From: Candidatus Gastranaerophilales bacterium
GTDB taxonomy: Bacteria; Cyanobacteriota; Vampirovibrionia; Gastranaerophilales; Gastranaerophilaceae
NCBI GenBank assembly: GCA_944323265.1
Contig: CALURX010000003.1
Location: 1-64,000, forward strand
Direction: 5' to 3'
Length of the DNA stretch: 64,000 nucleotides
The notes beneath the pieces are model-generated. The model was not told the DNA's origin and searched no databases. It saw only the letters and a list, made by a program, of their open reading frames with translations. This document shows, in pieces, positions 50,601 to 60,002 of the stretch; the first letter of the stretch is position 1; each line of letters starts with the position of its first letter. A program made the translations under genes and the position numbers.

Positions 50601-51597
50601 CTTTGTGTTTTTTGTGTTCTTTTCCCCGATACCCCATTCCGGCTCTGTAACCTGATATTGAATATAAAGTCGGAAGCGTAGGCTCTATCCACCTTAAGCC
50701 TGACATGACAGCAACGGTTGCAATATCATCGGAGTGCAAACATATATCAAGCGCCTCCGGCTCGCGTGTTTTTTCAGGCGTATTGCTGTTATGCCGGAAT
50801 AGTTTGTTGATGAATTTTTTGCCAATCAAGTTTGCTATTGCACTTCCGCCGATAACTCCTGTGGCAATAATTCCTGCAACCATGCCAAGAGCTCTTGCTG
50901 ATTTTGATTTAACATTCGATTTCTCCATAATCCCGAGTGCGGCTCCTGCGCCGATATTGCAGAGAAATATGTTTGCAAGATACTGATAACTCCCCTCTTT
51001 TATCTTATTGGGGATTTTTTCTTTGTAATTATCGCTCACGATTCTATCCCCGCAAATCCCGCCTAATATTCCTCCGACAACCGGTATCAGACCGAAAACT
51101 GATAAGCGTCCGATTTCTGAAAAAATCTCCTTGGATGTAATATTGTCAGGCTCCGGAATCAGTTTTTGCAGAAGCTTCTTACCCTCATTGGTATTAAGGT
51201 TTTCGGAAAGCGATTTTATTTCATTAAGGCTTAAAATTTCTGTTTTGGCTTTGTGAAGAATATCTTTCGTATTTGTATCAATGTGGTTTTTACTCAAAAA
51301 TTCATTAACGTGTTTGGTGCTTAATTTTTCAATTTCTTTCAGGCTAACCATCTTCGGAGCGGATTTAAATAATTTAGAAGTTATTTTTGGTGCAAGAAGA
51401 GAAGAACCTACCGCTCCGAACATAGTCAGACCATTTTGGATAAATCTTTTTTGCCTGTCCTCGAGTGGTGTATTAAATGTATCATTGAGGACGATTCCTG
51501 CCGCTGCACACGATAACAGCGGCGGAACCATTTGAGCAAAATTGGTTACTAATCTGGGCTGGTCAAGAAACCGGCCGATATTTTTAATAGTAGTCAT
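50587..51597 (-). CDS. Hypothetical membrane protein (336 aa)
   Basis: Four glycine-rich hydrophobic segments (MVPPLLSCAAAGIVLND, FGLIPVVGGILGGICG, IFLCNIGAGAALGIM and ALGMVAGIIATGVIGG) alternate with charged helices. No family recognised. It resembles proteins I associate with Gastranaerophilales, but cannot be checked here. It overlaps the umuC end by 14 bp in the opposite direction. Confidence 0.7.
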   Translation of the reverse strand: MTTIKNIGRFLDQPRLVTNFAQMVPPLLSCAAAGIVLNDTFNTPLEDRQKRFIQNGLTMFGAVGSSLLAPKITSKLFKSAPKMVSLKEIEKLSTKHVNEFLSKNHIDTNTKDILHKAKTEILSLNEIKSLSENLNTNEGKKLLQKLIPEPDNITSKEIFSEIGRLSVFGLIPVVGGILGGICGDRIVSDNYKEKIPNKIKEGSYQYLANIFLCNIGAGAALGIMEKSNVKSKSARALGMVAGIIATGVIGGSAIANLIGKKFINKLFRHNSNTPEKTREPEALDICLHSDDIATVAVMSGLRWIEPTLPTLYSISGYRAGMGYRGKEHKKHKAKHL

Positions 51598-51683
51598 TTG
51601 TTTGGTTATCCTAACAATTCTGTTGAAACTTATTGTAAGATAAGCCTAACATTTTGTCAAGCGCCGCTAACTGTTAATTGATT

Positions 51684-52256
51684 TTATGATTTTGTTCCAA
51701 AAAATATAAACTCGGCGGCCTCTTCACCGTATTGATTCTTTATTCTTATATAATCTTCCGTGTTTCTTATTCTGTTTTTTGCACTAACCTGTTGAGGAAT
51801 TTTTGGAGCCTTTGGGTATATAATCGGCTCTTTCTTTTTAACTTCCTTTTCTATTTCTGCAGGTTCCGGTTCTTTTTTTACTTCGGGTTTTATAGTGTTA
51901 TTTTCGTATCGTCTTTTTAACTTCATTTCGGTAGACATCTTTTTCATGTTTTTGCCGACCTGTTTGTAATTTCGGGTATCAAGCTGTTCTTTTATGTAAT
52001 AATCAAGCTCTCTTTTATCGATGTTATGGTCTTCAAATATCTGGAAAATTTTATATCCGATATTTTTGAGATTTTTAATAAAGTTATTATCTTCACTTTC
52101 CGGCATAGATACTCTGGCATATCCATCTTTTCCTTTGCCTATCATGCCGTTTGGATAGGTTTTTATGAGTTTTGCTAACTTGGCTTTTTTAGCCGGATTA
52201 ACACCTGCCTGTGTGATTTTAATTCTGTAAGTGGATTCGAAGTTTACGTTTGTCAT
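51684..52256 (-). CDS. Hypothetical protein (190 aa)
   Basis: The first 90 residues form a compact domain (FESTYRIKITQAGVNPAKKAKLAKLIKTY.. KDGYARVSMP.. NIGYKIFQIFEDHNID). The rest is a charged, Lys/Glu/Pro-rich linker (VKKEPEPAEIEKEVKKKEP) and a short tail. No signal peptide. No family recognised. It is divergent from the TetR gene. Confidence 0.65.
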   Translation of the reverse strand: MTNVNFESTYRIKITQAGVNPAKKAKLAKLIKTYPNGMIGKGKDGYARVSMPESEDNNFIKNLKNIGYKIFQIFEDHNIDKRELDYYIKEQLDTRNYKQVGKNMKKMSTEMKLKRRYENNTIKPEVKKEPEPAEIEKEVKKKEPIIYPKAPKIPQQVSAKNRIRNTEDYIRIKNQYGEEAAEFIFFGTKS

Positions 52257-52347
52257 ATTTATTTTTCCTCTCTGATATAGGAAGAAAAACTTGTAAAAAA
52301 AATTTTTGCTAGCCGGGTTTATTTAAAGAATTATGTGTTTCTTATAT

Positions 52348-52376
52348 TTGACACAATCAAACGTTTGTTTTATAAT
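52348..52376 (+). promoter_or_regulatory. TetR gene promoter with palindromic operator
   Basis: TTGACA (52348-52353), a 17-bp spacer and TATAAT (52371-52376). The spacer holds the perfect palindrome caaacgtttg (52358-52367), a good autorepression site. The ATG at 52383 starts only 6 bases after the -10 element, implying a leaderless transcript. Confidence 0.75.
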
Positions 52377-52382
52377 TTGAAT

Positions 52383-53015
52383 ATGGTTAAGAAAATTAAT
52401 AAGGATGAAAATTCAAAAACCAGGATTTTAGAGGCTGCTACAGCCCTTTTTGCCAGAAAAGGTTATGACGGCACCAGCATCAGAGATATTTGTAAAGAAG
52501 CCGGAGTGAATCTCTGTATGATATCTTATTATTGGGGCGGTAAGCAGGAACTTTATCAAGGGATTATTGAAAATTTACTTGAAAAGCAGATGGAATATTC
52601 AAAAGGTTTTCTGGATTTGAACAGGAATCCGAAAGATATGAGTATGGAAGAGTGTTCTGATTTGTTGATAACTATATCAGAGAGGTTTGTTGATTTTTTC
52701 TATACAAATGTGTCTGCGGATTTGATAGTTTTGCTGTTGAAAGAACAGCAAAAACCGGATTTTATTGTAAAATCTCCGGTGTTGGATTATGTGAGAAGGG
52801 TTGTTGCAAGAGCCTTGAATCGGGAGGCTGATGACAGGATTGTTATATTTAAAACTCTTTTTATGTTGTCTCAGGTGAATTCTCCGAGAATTCTTCCGGC
52901 TTTTTCTCTTAGGCTGCTCGGGCAAGAGGAGTTTTGCGCGGAGGACATAAAAATTATAAAAGATAATGTAAAACTTTATATTAACTCATTAATTAAGGAG
53001 GGGTGTGATGTTTAA
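52383..53015 (+). CDS. TetR/AcrR family regulator of the efflux operon
   Basis: 210 residues from the ATG at 52383. The N-terminal HTH reads RILEAATALFARKGYDGTSIRDICKEAGVNLCMISYYWGGKQELY. The C-terminal ligand domain is long and helical. It is first in an operon with an outer-membrane factor, a periplasmic adaptor and ABC-2 transporter genes, and probably represses them until a drug or metabolite binds. Overlaps the next gene by 8 bp. Confidence 0.93.
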   Translation: MVKKINKDENSKTRILEAATALFARKGYDGTSIRDICKEAGVNLCMISYYWGGKQELYQGIIENLLEKQMEYSKGFLDLNRNPKDMSMEECSDLLITISERFVDFFYTNVSADLIVLLLKEQQKPDFIVKSPVLDYVRRVVARALNREADDRIVIFKTLFMLSQVNSPRILPAFSLRLLGQEEFCAEDIKIIKDNVKLYINSLIKEGCDV

Positions 53016-54333
53016 AAAATTATCCCTGATGTTATTTTCATTGTTTTTCGCGCAGAGTTGTTTTGCTGTGGATGTTAATGAGTTAAATCTCGGCTTTTTT
53101 AGCAGGTTTAATGATGAAAATTTGAACTGTTATATCCAAGAGGCATTGAATAATAACCATGATTTGAAAAAGGCAGCGCATGTTGTTGAACAATACCGGC
53201 AGCAGGCAAAGTATTCCCTGGGAAGAGAATTGCCGTCCTTGAGTGTAAGTGCAAATTATCTGGGAATAAAAGTTCCGCAGCTGGATAATTTTCAATTGAA
53301 GGATAATGCCTTTATACTTCCTTTTGTAGCAAGCTATGAGGCTGATTTTCTCCTGAAAAACAGGGATAGAACAAGGGCTGTTAAGAAAAGCTATGAGGCT
53401 GCAAAATATCAGGAAAAAGCAGTATACCTTGCGCTTTTGAGTGATGTTGCAACTGTTTATACAAATATTTTACAGTATGATGATTTGATAGAAAAACAAT
53501 CGGAGTATTTAAAAAATCAGGAAGAGATTTTAAATAGAAGCGAGAAAAAATTTGAGCGCGGAGTTATAAGCTCAACCGAATTAAATATTGTAAAAAAGAG
53601 TGTAGAGGGAGCAAAGAATACTCTTGAGAATCTTAAAAAGGAACGTGAAGTTGCTATGATGCAGCTTGCCGTTTTAACAGGAAACTCATCTTCAAACATC
53701 GCAGATATGAAGGTTGGAGATTTTGACAAATTTGAATACTCGGGAGTGATTCCTGATGAGATAAGTTCTGATGTAATTTTTTCAAGACCTGATGTAAAAG
53801 CTTCAGAAGCTAATCTTGAAAAGGCTAAAATTGATGTAAGAGTTGCTAAAAAAGAATTTTTCCCTACATTTAATATAGTTGGCGTCTGGGCATTTAATAC
53901 AATTGCTCCCGGAACTTTCTTCTCCTGGGAATCTTCGCTTGCCGCAATTATAGCAGGGGCTTCGCAGGACATTTTTAAAGGCGGACGAAAGGTCGCAAAT
54001 TTGAAACTCCAAAAAGCAAAGTATGAAGAGCTTTTTGAGGACTACAATCAAACAAATTTAGACGCTGTTAAAGAGGTGAATACCGCACTTTGCCTAATCA
54101 AGCATGACAGGCAGGTTGAGGATAATACAAAATCTCAGCTTAATTATGAACTGCAGAATTTCCAGAATACGGAAAATAAGCTTAGCCGCGGTGTGGTTTC
54201 AGAGCCTGAATATTTGACGGAAGAAAACAGGCTCATAAATTCACAAGCAGCGTATACACAGGCTAAAACGCAGAGGATTGTTAATTATTTTACATTATAT
54301 AAAGCCGTCGGGGGTAAATTTATCGGAGGGTAA
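53008..54333 (+). CDS. TolC-like outer membrane efflux protein
   Basis: 441 residues from the ATG at 53008 (AAGGAGGGG upstream; a GTG three bases earlier is possible). A signal peptide ends at CFA-VD. Repeated coiled-coil halves (EALNNNHDLKKAAHVVEQY and LEKAKIDVRVAKKEFFPTF) and the RGVISSTELNIVKKS/RGVVSEPEYLTEENR pair are typical of outer-membrane factors. It forms the outer channel for the ABC pump. Its presence shows that the host has an outer membrane. Confidence 0.92.
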   Translation: MFKKLSLMLFSLFFAQSCFAVDVNELNLGFFSRFNDENLNCYIQEALNNNHDLKKAAHVVEQYRQQAKYSLGRELPSLSVSANYLGIKVPQLDNFQLKDNAFILPFVASYEADFLLKNRDRTRAVKKSYEAAKYQEKAVYLALLSDVATVYTNILQYDDLIEKQSEYLKNQEEILNRSEKKFERGVISSTELNIVKKSVEGAKNTLENLKKEREVAMMQLAVLTGNSSSNIADMKVGDFDKFEYSGVIPDEISSDVIFSRPDVKASEANLEKAKIDVRVAKKEFFPTFNIVGVWAFNTIAPGTFFSWESSLAAIIAGASQDIFKGGRKVANLKLQKAKYEELFEDYNQTNLDAVKEVNTALCLIKHDRQVEDNTKSQLNYELQNFQNTENKLSRGVVSEPEYLTEENRLINSQAAYTQAKTQRIVNYFTLYKAVGGKFIGG

Positions 54334-54336
54334 ATT

Positions 54337-55188
54337 ATGAAGAAAAAAGCAATCGTTTTGATATTAATAGTTTTAATTATTGGCGCGACTTTAGGATTTT
54401 TGCATTTTAAAAACCGTAAAGCAGGAAATGAACTTACGCTTTACGGCAATATAGAGATTCGTCAGGTAGATTTGAGTTTTCAAGTCAGCGGTAAAATAGA
54501 AAAAATGTTCAAAGAAGAAGGGGATACTGTTAAGCCCGGTGAATTGCTTGCTGTGCTGGATAACAAGGATTATGTCTCAAATTTGGAAAAGGCAGAGGCA
54601 GATGTTGAAAGGACACTTGCTTTGAAATCTGATGCGGAATCTAAATTTGAACGTCAGGCTCCGTTAGTTGAAGACAATACAATTTCAAAGCAGGATTATG
54701 ACACTCTTTTGAATACAAAAAACAGAACAAAAGCTGATTACGAGGCTGCTTCTGCACAAAGAAATTATGCCAAAAACCAGCTTGATTATACAAAAGTATA
54801 TGCTCCTGAGGAAGGCATAATAATGATAAGGGTTCAGGAGCCGGGAGCAAATGTTTCTAAGGGCCAGCCGGTATATACTATGGCTAAAACAAAACCTGTA
54901 TGGGTAAGGGCTTATGTAAATGAAACCGATTTAGGTAATATTAAGTACGGTCAGGAGGTAAATGTATATACGGATACGGTTAACCCCAAAACCGGAGAAA
55001 AAAGAATGTACAAAGGTCAGGTCGGATATATTTCGCCGGTTGCTGAATTTACGCCAAAAACCGTGCAGTCAACTGATATAAGAACGAATCTTGTTTACCG
55101 TATAAGAGTTTATATTTATGACATAGATGAATATCTGCGTCAGGGTATGCCTGTAACGATAAAGGTTGATTTAACCGATGAGGGGTAA
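54337..55188 (+). CDS. HlyD-family periplasmic adaptor (YbhG-like)
   Basis: 283 residues. One N-terminal membrane anchor (AIVLILIVLIIGATLGFLHF) is followed by the lipoyl halves QVDLSFQVSGKIEKMFKEEGD and YTKVYAPEEGIIMIRVQEPG around a helical hairpin, then a beta barrel. It links inner-membrane ABC transporter and TolC-like channel. Three bases separate it from the previous stop. Confidence 0.92.
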   Translation: MKKKAIVLILIVLIIGATLGFLHFKNRKAGNELTLYGNIEIRQVDLSFQVSGKIEKMFKEEGDTVKPGELLAVLDNKDYVSNLEKAEADVERTLALKSDAESKFERQAPLVEDNTISKQDYDTLLNTKNRTKADYEAASAQRNYAKNQLDYTKVYAPEEGIIMIRVQEPGANVSKGQPVYTMAKTKPVWVRAYVNETDLGNIKYGQEVNVYTDTVNPKTGEKRMYKGQVGYISPVAEFTPKTVQSTDIRTNLVYRIRVYIYDIDEYLRQGMPVTIKVDLTDEG

Positions 55189-55191
55189 GGG

Positions 55192-56763
55192 GTGAATACA
55201 GCAGAAATAAACAACCTGACAAAAACATTTGGGAAACTCACCGCTCTTGATAATCTGTCTTTAAATATTGAAAAAGGTAAAATTACCGGGTTAATAGGCG
55301 CAGACGGTGCCGGAAAAACCACGCTTTTAAGAACAATTATCGGACTTTTGCTTCCTGATGAGGGCGAGATTTTAACGCTTGGTTTTAATCCTGTAACACA
55401 AAAAGAAGAGTTAACTCCGCTCATAGGCTATATGCCTCAAAAGTTTGGGCTTTACGAAGATTTGACGGTTATTGAAAATTTGACACTCTATGCGGATTTG
55501 AAAAATGTTCAGCACGACTTTGACAGAATGTTGGAATTTACCACTCTAGCTCCGTTTCAGGATAGACTTGCAGGCGCTTTATCAGGCGGTATGAAACAAA
55601 AACTTGGATTGGCTTGCACACTTCTCGGCAGCCCTGAATTTTTACTTCTGGATGAACCCTCTGTCGGGGTCGATCCTATTTCACGCAGGGATTTGATGAG
55701 AATGGTGCGAGAGATGATAAACCCTAATACAACTGTGTTATGGTCGACAGCGTATCTGGATGAAGCGCACAGTTTTGATACGGCAGTAGTTATTGATAAG
55801 GGAAAGGTTATTTATAACGGCAAGCCGCATGATTTGGCTGAAACCCCGCAGGAATTTGAAAACAAAGTTATTGATCTTATGGGAGGATATAAGCAAGAGC
55901 CTTCCAAAATTGCTGAAAATTATGAATATAAAACGCCCCTTTCTGCGGAGCGAAAAACAAAGAACAGTGAGTTTGATACGAACAATCCTTTGATTTGCCC
56001 TGTAGAGGCCGATAATCTGGAGAAAAAATACGGCAGTTTTTATGCGGTTAAAAACAATTCTTTCTGCATAAAAAAAGGCGAAATCTTTGGCCTTTTAGGG
56101 CCGAACGGAGCCGGAAAATCTACTTCATTCAAAATGATGTGCGGGCTTGCAAAACCGACAAAAGGAACTGCAAGGATTATGGGAATTGATATTACAAAAG
56201 ATCCGGAAAAGGCGCGTTCAAACTTAGGGTATATGGCACAGAAGTTCTCACTTTACGGAAGCCTCAAGGTCAGAGAGAATCTCGAGTTTTTTGCGGCGGC
56301 CTATGGTATAACATCCAAAAACAGAGCTTCTAAAGTTCAAGAAATTATAGAAGTTTTCGGATTAAAAAATTATGCGGAACAAAAAAGCGAAGAGCTTCCG
56401 CTTGGGCTTAAACAGCGATTGTCAATGGCTTGTGCTTTAATACACAATCCTCCGGTGTTGTTCTTAGATGAACCTACATCAGGCGTTGACGTTATTACTC
56501 GCCGTGATTTTTGGAATCATATTACATCTCTTGCGAAAAAGGGAGTAACAATCCTTGTTACAACCCACTTTATGGATGAAGCTGAATACTGTGACAGAAT
56601 AAGTCTTTTCTATCACGGAGAAACAATAGCTCTGGGTACGCCGGAGGAATTAAAACGCAAGGCATTAGGATTAATTAAACCCTCTCTCGCAAGGGGCGAG
56701 GAAGAACTTCCGACAATGGAAGAAACTTTCATAACACTGATAAAGGAGAGTGAAAAAGAATGA
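55192..56763 (+). CDS. ABC transporter ATPase with two fused domains (YbhF-like)
   Basis: 523 residues from a GTG. Two complete ATPase units: domain 1 GADGAGKTTLL, LSGGMKQKLGLACTLL and LLDEPSVGVDP; domain 2 GPNGAGKSTSF, LPLGLKQRLSMACAL and LFLDEPTSGVDV. The domain 2 signature has LPLG in place of LSGG, as is seen in some ABC-2 exporters. Powers the two permeases that follow. Overlaps the first permease by 4 bp. Confidence 0.93.
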   Translation: MNTAEINNLTKTFGKLTALDNLSLNIEKGKITGLIGADGAGKTTLLRTIIGLLLPDEGEILTLGFNPVTQKEELTPLIGYMPQKFGLYEDLTVIENLTLYADLKNVQHDFDRMLEFTTLAPFQDRLAGALSGGMKQKLGLACTLLGSPEFLLLDEPSVGVDPISRRDLMRMVREMINPNTTVLWSTAYLDEAHSFDTAVVIDKGKVIYNGKPHDLAETPQEFENKVIDLMGGYKQEPSKIAENYEYKTPLSAERKTKNSEFDTNNPLICPVEADNLEKKYGSFYAVKNNSFCIKKGEIFGLLGPNGAGKSTSFKMMCGLAKPTKGTARIMGIDITKDPEKARSNLGYMAQKFSLYGSLKVRENLEFFAAAYGITSKNRASKVQEIIEVFGLKNYAEQKSEELPLGLKQRLSMACALIHNPPVLFLDEPTSGVDVITRRDFWNHITSLAKKGVTILVTTHFMDEAEYCDRISLFYHGETIALGTPEELKRKALGLIKPSLARGEEELPTMEETFITLIKESEKE

Positions 56764-57920
56764 AAATACTTCTTGCACTCATAAAAAAAGAGATAAAACA
56801 AATTCTTCGTGACCCAAGCAGTATTATTATAGCTTTTGTACTGCCGTTTATATCTATTATGATTTACATGTACGGAATAAATCTTGATTCCGTAAAAGTA
56901 ACCATGGGGATTAAAAACGATGATCCGAACCCCGAGGTTGCGACCCTTGTAAAGTCTTTCGGACACAGCAAGTATGTTAATTCAATTTATTTTGATAATA
57001 TAAAGGATATTGAAACGGCGGTTATTCGCTCCAAAATCAAGGGTGCGGTTATAATACCGAATGATTTTTCAACAAAACTTGCAAGAGGACAAAATGCTGA
57101 CTTGCTGATTATTACTGATGGGTCAGAAGTTAATACTGCAAATTATGTTCAAAGCTACGCCATGTCTATTGCAAACAGCTGGCTTACAACAAGTAAGTAT
57201 GCGGGTTCCGTAAAGCGTCCGATAATTAATGCCGAAGTCCGGACGTGGTATAATCCCGATTTGAATAGCCATTATTTTATACTCCCGGGCTCTATTGCAA
57301 TTACAATGACTTTAATCGGAATTTTGTTAACTTCGCTTGTTGTTGCTCGTGAGTGGGAGCGAGGAACTATGGAGGCTATGCTTTCTACGTCAGTCAAAGC
57401 AATTCATATTGTTCTCGGGAAATACATCCCCTATTTTATTTTAGGTATGTTATCGCTGATTTTTAATATATTTCTATGTGTTGTAATATTTCAGATACCT
57501 TTCAGGGGAAGTTATGTTATTTTGTTTATTGTAAGCGCTCTTTTTCTTTTTACTTGCCTTGGAATCGGATTAAATATTTCATCCTTGCTTAAAAATCAAT
57601 TTCTGGCAAGTATGGTTGCAATGAGTGTAGGATTTATGCCGGCCCTAATGCTTTCCGGGTTAATGTTCCCGATAAATTCTATGCCGGTTTTCTTTCAGTA
57701 CCTTACAAGAATTCTTCCGCCAAGATACTATGTCTCGTTTGTAGAGAGTGAGTTTATGGCAGGAGGGGTGAACAGTATCAGGCTGGAAAATGGGATATAT
57801 CTAACACTCCTTGGATTGTTGTTTTTTGCTGCAGTTTATAAAAATACTTCTTTGAGGTTAGAGAAAAGCGCATCGGGCCGCTTGAAAAAAGAAGCGGCTG
57901 AAAGGCGGGTGAGTGATTAA
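56760..57920 (+). CDS. ABC-2 type permease (YbhS-like)
   Basis: 386 residues. One N-terminal span (SSIIIAFVLPFISIMIYMYG), a periplasmic domain of about 150 residues, then five spans including SIAITMTLIGILLTSLVVA followed by REWERGTMEAMLSTSV, and a conserved PINSMPVFFQYLTRILPPRYY near the end. Works as a heterodimer with the next gene to expel a hydrophobic substrate. Confidence 0.92.
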   Translation: MKILLALIKKEIKQILRDPSSIIIAFVLPFISIMIYMYGINLDSVKVTMGIKNDDPNPEVATLVKSFGHSKYVNSIYFDNIKDIETAVIRSKIKGAVIIPNDFSTKLARGQNADLLIITDGSEVNTANYVQSYAMSIANSWLTTSKYAGSVKRPIINAEVRTWYNPDLNSHYFILPGSIAITMTLIGILLTSLVVAREWERGTMEAMLSTSVKAIHIVLGKYIPYFILGMLSLIFNIFLCVVIFQIPFRGSYVILFIVSALFLFTCLGIGLNISSLLKNQFLASMVAMSVGFMPALMLSGLMFPINSMPVFFQYLTRILPPRYYVSFVESEFMAGGVNSIRLENGIYLTLLGLLFFAAVYKNTSLRLEKSASGRLKKEAAERRVSD

Positions 57921-59036
57921 ATGATTCGAAGTTTTTTCCGCAGGGTTCTTGCTTTAATGAAAAAAGAATTTATAACAATCTGGAATGATCCTAAAACCAA
58001 GGGGATAATAATTGGGCTGCCTATCGTGCAATTGTTAATATTTTCAAATGCTGCGACGATGGAGGTTCAGAATATTGATGTCGTAACTCTTGACCACGCC
58101 CAAAGTGTTGAATCCCGAGAACTTATATCAAGGTTTGAACATTCTCCAAGGTTTAGAAATTTTTATTTTGTCGATAATGAAGCCGAGTTTAAAAAGAAAC
58201 TGGATACTCAAAAAGTTCAAATAGGACTGCTGATAAATAATGATTTTTCCCGAAACATAAAATCTAATAATACTGCAAGTGTACAAGTTGTTGCTGACGG
58301 CAGACAAACAAATTCCGCATCTATTGCGTCAGGTTATGCCTCACAAATTATTACTGCTTATGGGGCAGAGATTTCTAACCAAAAAAATGGGGCAGGAATA
58401 AATGCCTCTGTGCGTAACTGGTTTAATCCTAATTTAGAATATAAATGGTATATTCTGACAGTAATTGTTGCAATGCTCTCTCTTGTTACGACTTTAATTT
58501 TAACGGCTTTGTCGATAGCAAGAGAGCGGGAACTCGGAACATTTGACCAGCTTATCGTAAGTCCTCTGTCCTCGCTGGAGATTCTTCTGGGAAAATCAAT
58601 TCCTCCGCTTATAATAGCAATGGCACTGACAATGGTTATGACCGGGATTGTAATTATATTTTTCCATATACCGTTTGCAGGTTCATTCCTTTTGTTTATG
58701 ATTGCAATATTCATTTCCTTATTGGCAATTGTCGGAGTAGGACTTTATATCTCAGCTATTTGTAATACTCAGCAGCAGGCGATTCTGTCGGCTATGACAT
58801 TTATGATGCCTGCGGTACTTTTATCCGGATTTATTTCTCCTATAGAAGATATGCCGGTATTTTTACAATACTTAACCTTGCTTAATCCTGTAAGATTCTT
58901 TATGCTGCTATCAAGAGGGATAATTTTAAAAGGAATGGGAATAGAAGATGTTATAATAAACCTTATCCCTTTAATAATTATAGCTGCAATAACTTTAACC
59001 CTTGCCGGACGTACGTTTAAAAGAAAGCTGGGTTAA
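57921..59036 (+). CDS. ABC-2 type permease (YbhR-like)
   Basis: 371 residues, the same fold as the preceding permease and starting directly after its stop. REREELGTFDQL-type coupling helix (here ARERELGTFDQLIVSPL) and SPIEDMPVFLQYLTLLNPVRFF at the last periplasmic loop are family hallmarks. Last gene of the TetR-TolC-HlyD-ABC operon. Confidence 0.92.
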   Translation: MIRSFFRRVLALMKKEFITIWNDPKTKGIIIGLPIVQLLIFSNAATMEVQNIDVVTLDHAQSVESRELISRFEHSPRFRNFYFVDNEAEFKKKLDTQKVQIGLLINNDFSRNIKSNNTASVQVVADGRQTNSASIASGYASQIITAYGAEISNQKNGAGINASVRNWFNPNLEYKWYILTVIVAMLSLVTTLILTALSIARERELGTFDQLIVSPLSSLEILLGKSIPPLIIAMALTMVMTGIVIIFFHIPFAGSFLLFMIAIFISLLAIVGVGLYISAICNTQQQAILSAMTFMMPAVLLSGFISPIEDMPVFLQYLTLLNPVRFFMLLSRGIILKGMGIEDVIINLIPLIIIAAITLTLAGRTFKRKLG

Positions 59037-59046
59037 GGGAGACCTC

Positions 59047-59325
59047 TTACTTGCTGCACTCCTCAATTATCCCGGTTTTCATGCCAATGGATAGTCCTTG
59101 AATGAGGGATGGATCTTCAGAGGCCCAAATTTTTTTATTAGTTGAAAACCTGCAAGCACATTTATACTGGTTATCCGGATACATAAAGCAGGTTGCATTT
59201 GCAGTTTTTTGAGGGGTTTCTGTAAAAAAGCTATTTAAATCTTTGTTAATTACAACCTCTGCAGCATAAGCAAAAGTTATTCCTAAGCAAAGTAAAAGCG
59301 ATATGTATATTATTTTAATTTGCAT
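59047..59325 (-). CDS. Small secreted protein (92 aa)
   Basis: The N-terminal signal peptide (IKIIYISLLLCLGITFAYAA) is likely cleaved after AYA or AA. The mature part of about 70 residues has four Cys (ATCFMYP, YKCACRF and EECSK) which could form disulfides. No family recognised. It is convergent with the efflux operon. Confidence 0.7.
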   Translation of the reverse strand: MQIKIIYISLLLCLGITFAYAAEVVINKDLNSFFTETPQKTANATCFMYPDNQYKCACRFSTNKKIWASEDPSLIQGLSIGMKTGIIEECSK

Positions 59326-59356
59326 AAAACTCTCTCATTGATTTCAAAATAAAAAA

Positions 59357-59427
59357 CTCCCGGAGATGGATTCGAACCACCGTTAAAAGAGCCAGAATCT
59401 TTCGTCCTGCCACTAGACGATCCGGGA
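59357..59427 (-). tRNA. tRNA-Gln (anticodon CTG)
   Basis: 71 nt without encoded CCA. The reverse strand starts TCCCGGATCGTCTAG, the anticodon stem AAAGA/TCTTT holds loop TTCTGGC with CTG, the T arm carries GGTTCGAATCC, and the acceptor TCCCGGA pairs with TCCGGGA followed by discriminator G. Confidence 0.88.
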
Positions 59428-59830
59428 ATAATTTATATACTGATTCTACAACGAACAAATATTTATTGTCAATAAAAACTCCCCAGGTTGGACTGTCTTG
59501 CTCGCCGGCGTTAAATGGGTCTACGGTTGCCGCCTGCAATGGCTTTGCCATTTTGCCGTCAAGCCTTCGCCCTCTGCCGGCTCGCGCTCGAACCTAAAAC
59601 AAGGCTTTGCCTTGTGGTTCTCGTCCAACTTTAGGGTTTTGGTTAAAACAAAAGCAGGGGCACGCCCTGCTTTAATTTCAATAATAAAAAACTCCCCCAA
59701 AAGTTTTGTGACCGAACTTTTTTCATAGAGCTGTATACCAGTATTATTAATACTCCTATGGCATTTTTCTATCAACTTAAAGGTGTATTTGCCAACACAT
59801 AAAAATTTCCAGAAATGGTCGGAACTCTGT
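59428..59830. repeat. Non-coding region with tRNA-tail-like repeats and small hairpins
   Basis: No gene seen. The block aataaaaaactccc that precedes the tRNA-Gln 3' end (near 59348) recurs at about 59471 and 59684, each followed by unrelated sequence. Between them are several short GC-richer palindromes (aatggctttgccatt, aaggctttgcctt, gcaggggcacgccctgc). It resembles a mosaic of dispersed intergenic repeats or att scars at the tRNA. Confidence 0.5.
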
Positions 59831-59889
59831 ATCATACCGTTCCAAAATCGCTGATAGAAAATATCTTTCTATATAAGGGCGTTAATAAA

Positions 59890-59930
59890 ATCCCCTTATA
59901 TTGTCAAACTCCCTTAGTGCTTGACAATAT
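59890..59930 (+). promoter_or_regulatory. Control region of the second methyltransferase
   Basis: attgtcaa and ttgacaat form an 8-bp inverted repeat around 59897-59925, with tataat directly after it. This is a possible operator and promoter for the gene at 60003. Confidence 0.35.
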
Positions 59931-60002
59931 ATAATGTGTCCTGCTCTTTATAGCGGAAATAGTGAACTAAATTCTTTCATGTAATTTAGCAAGGATAAGA
60001 AC

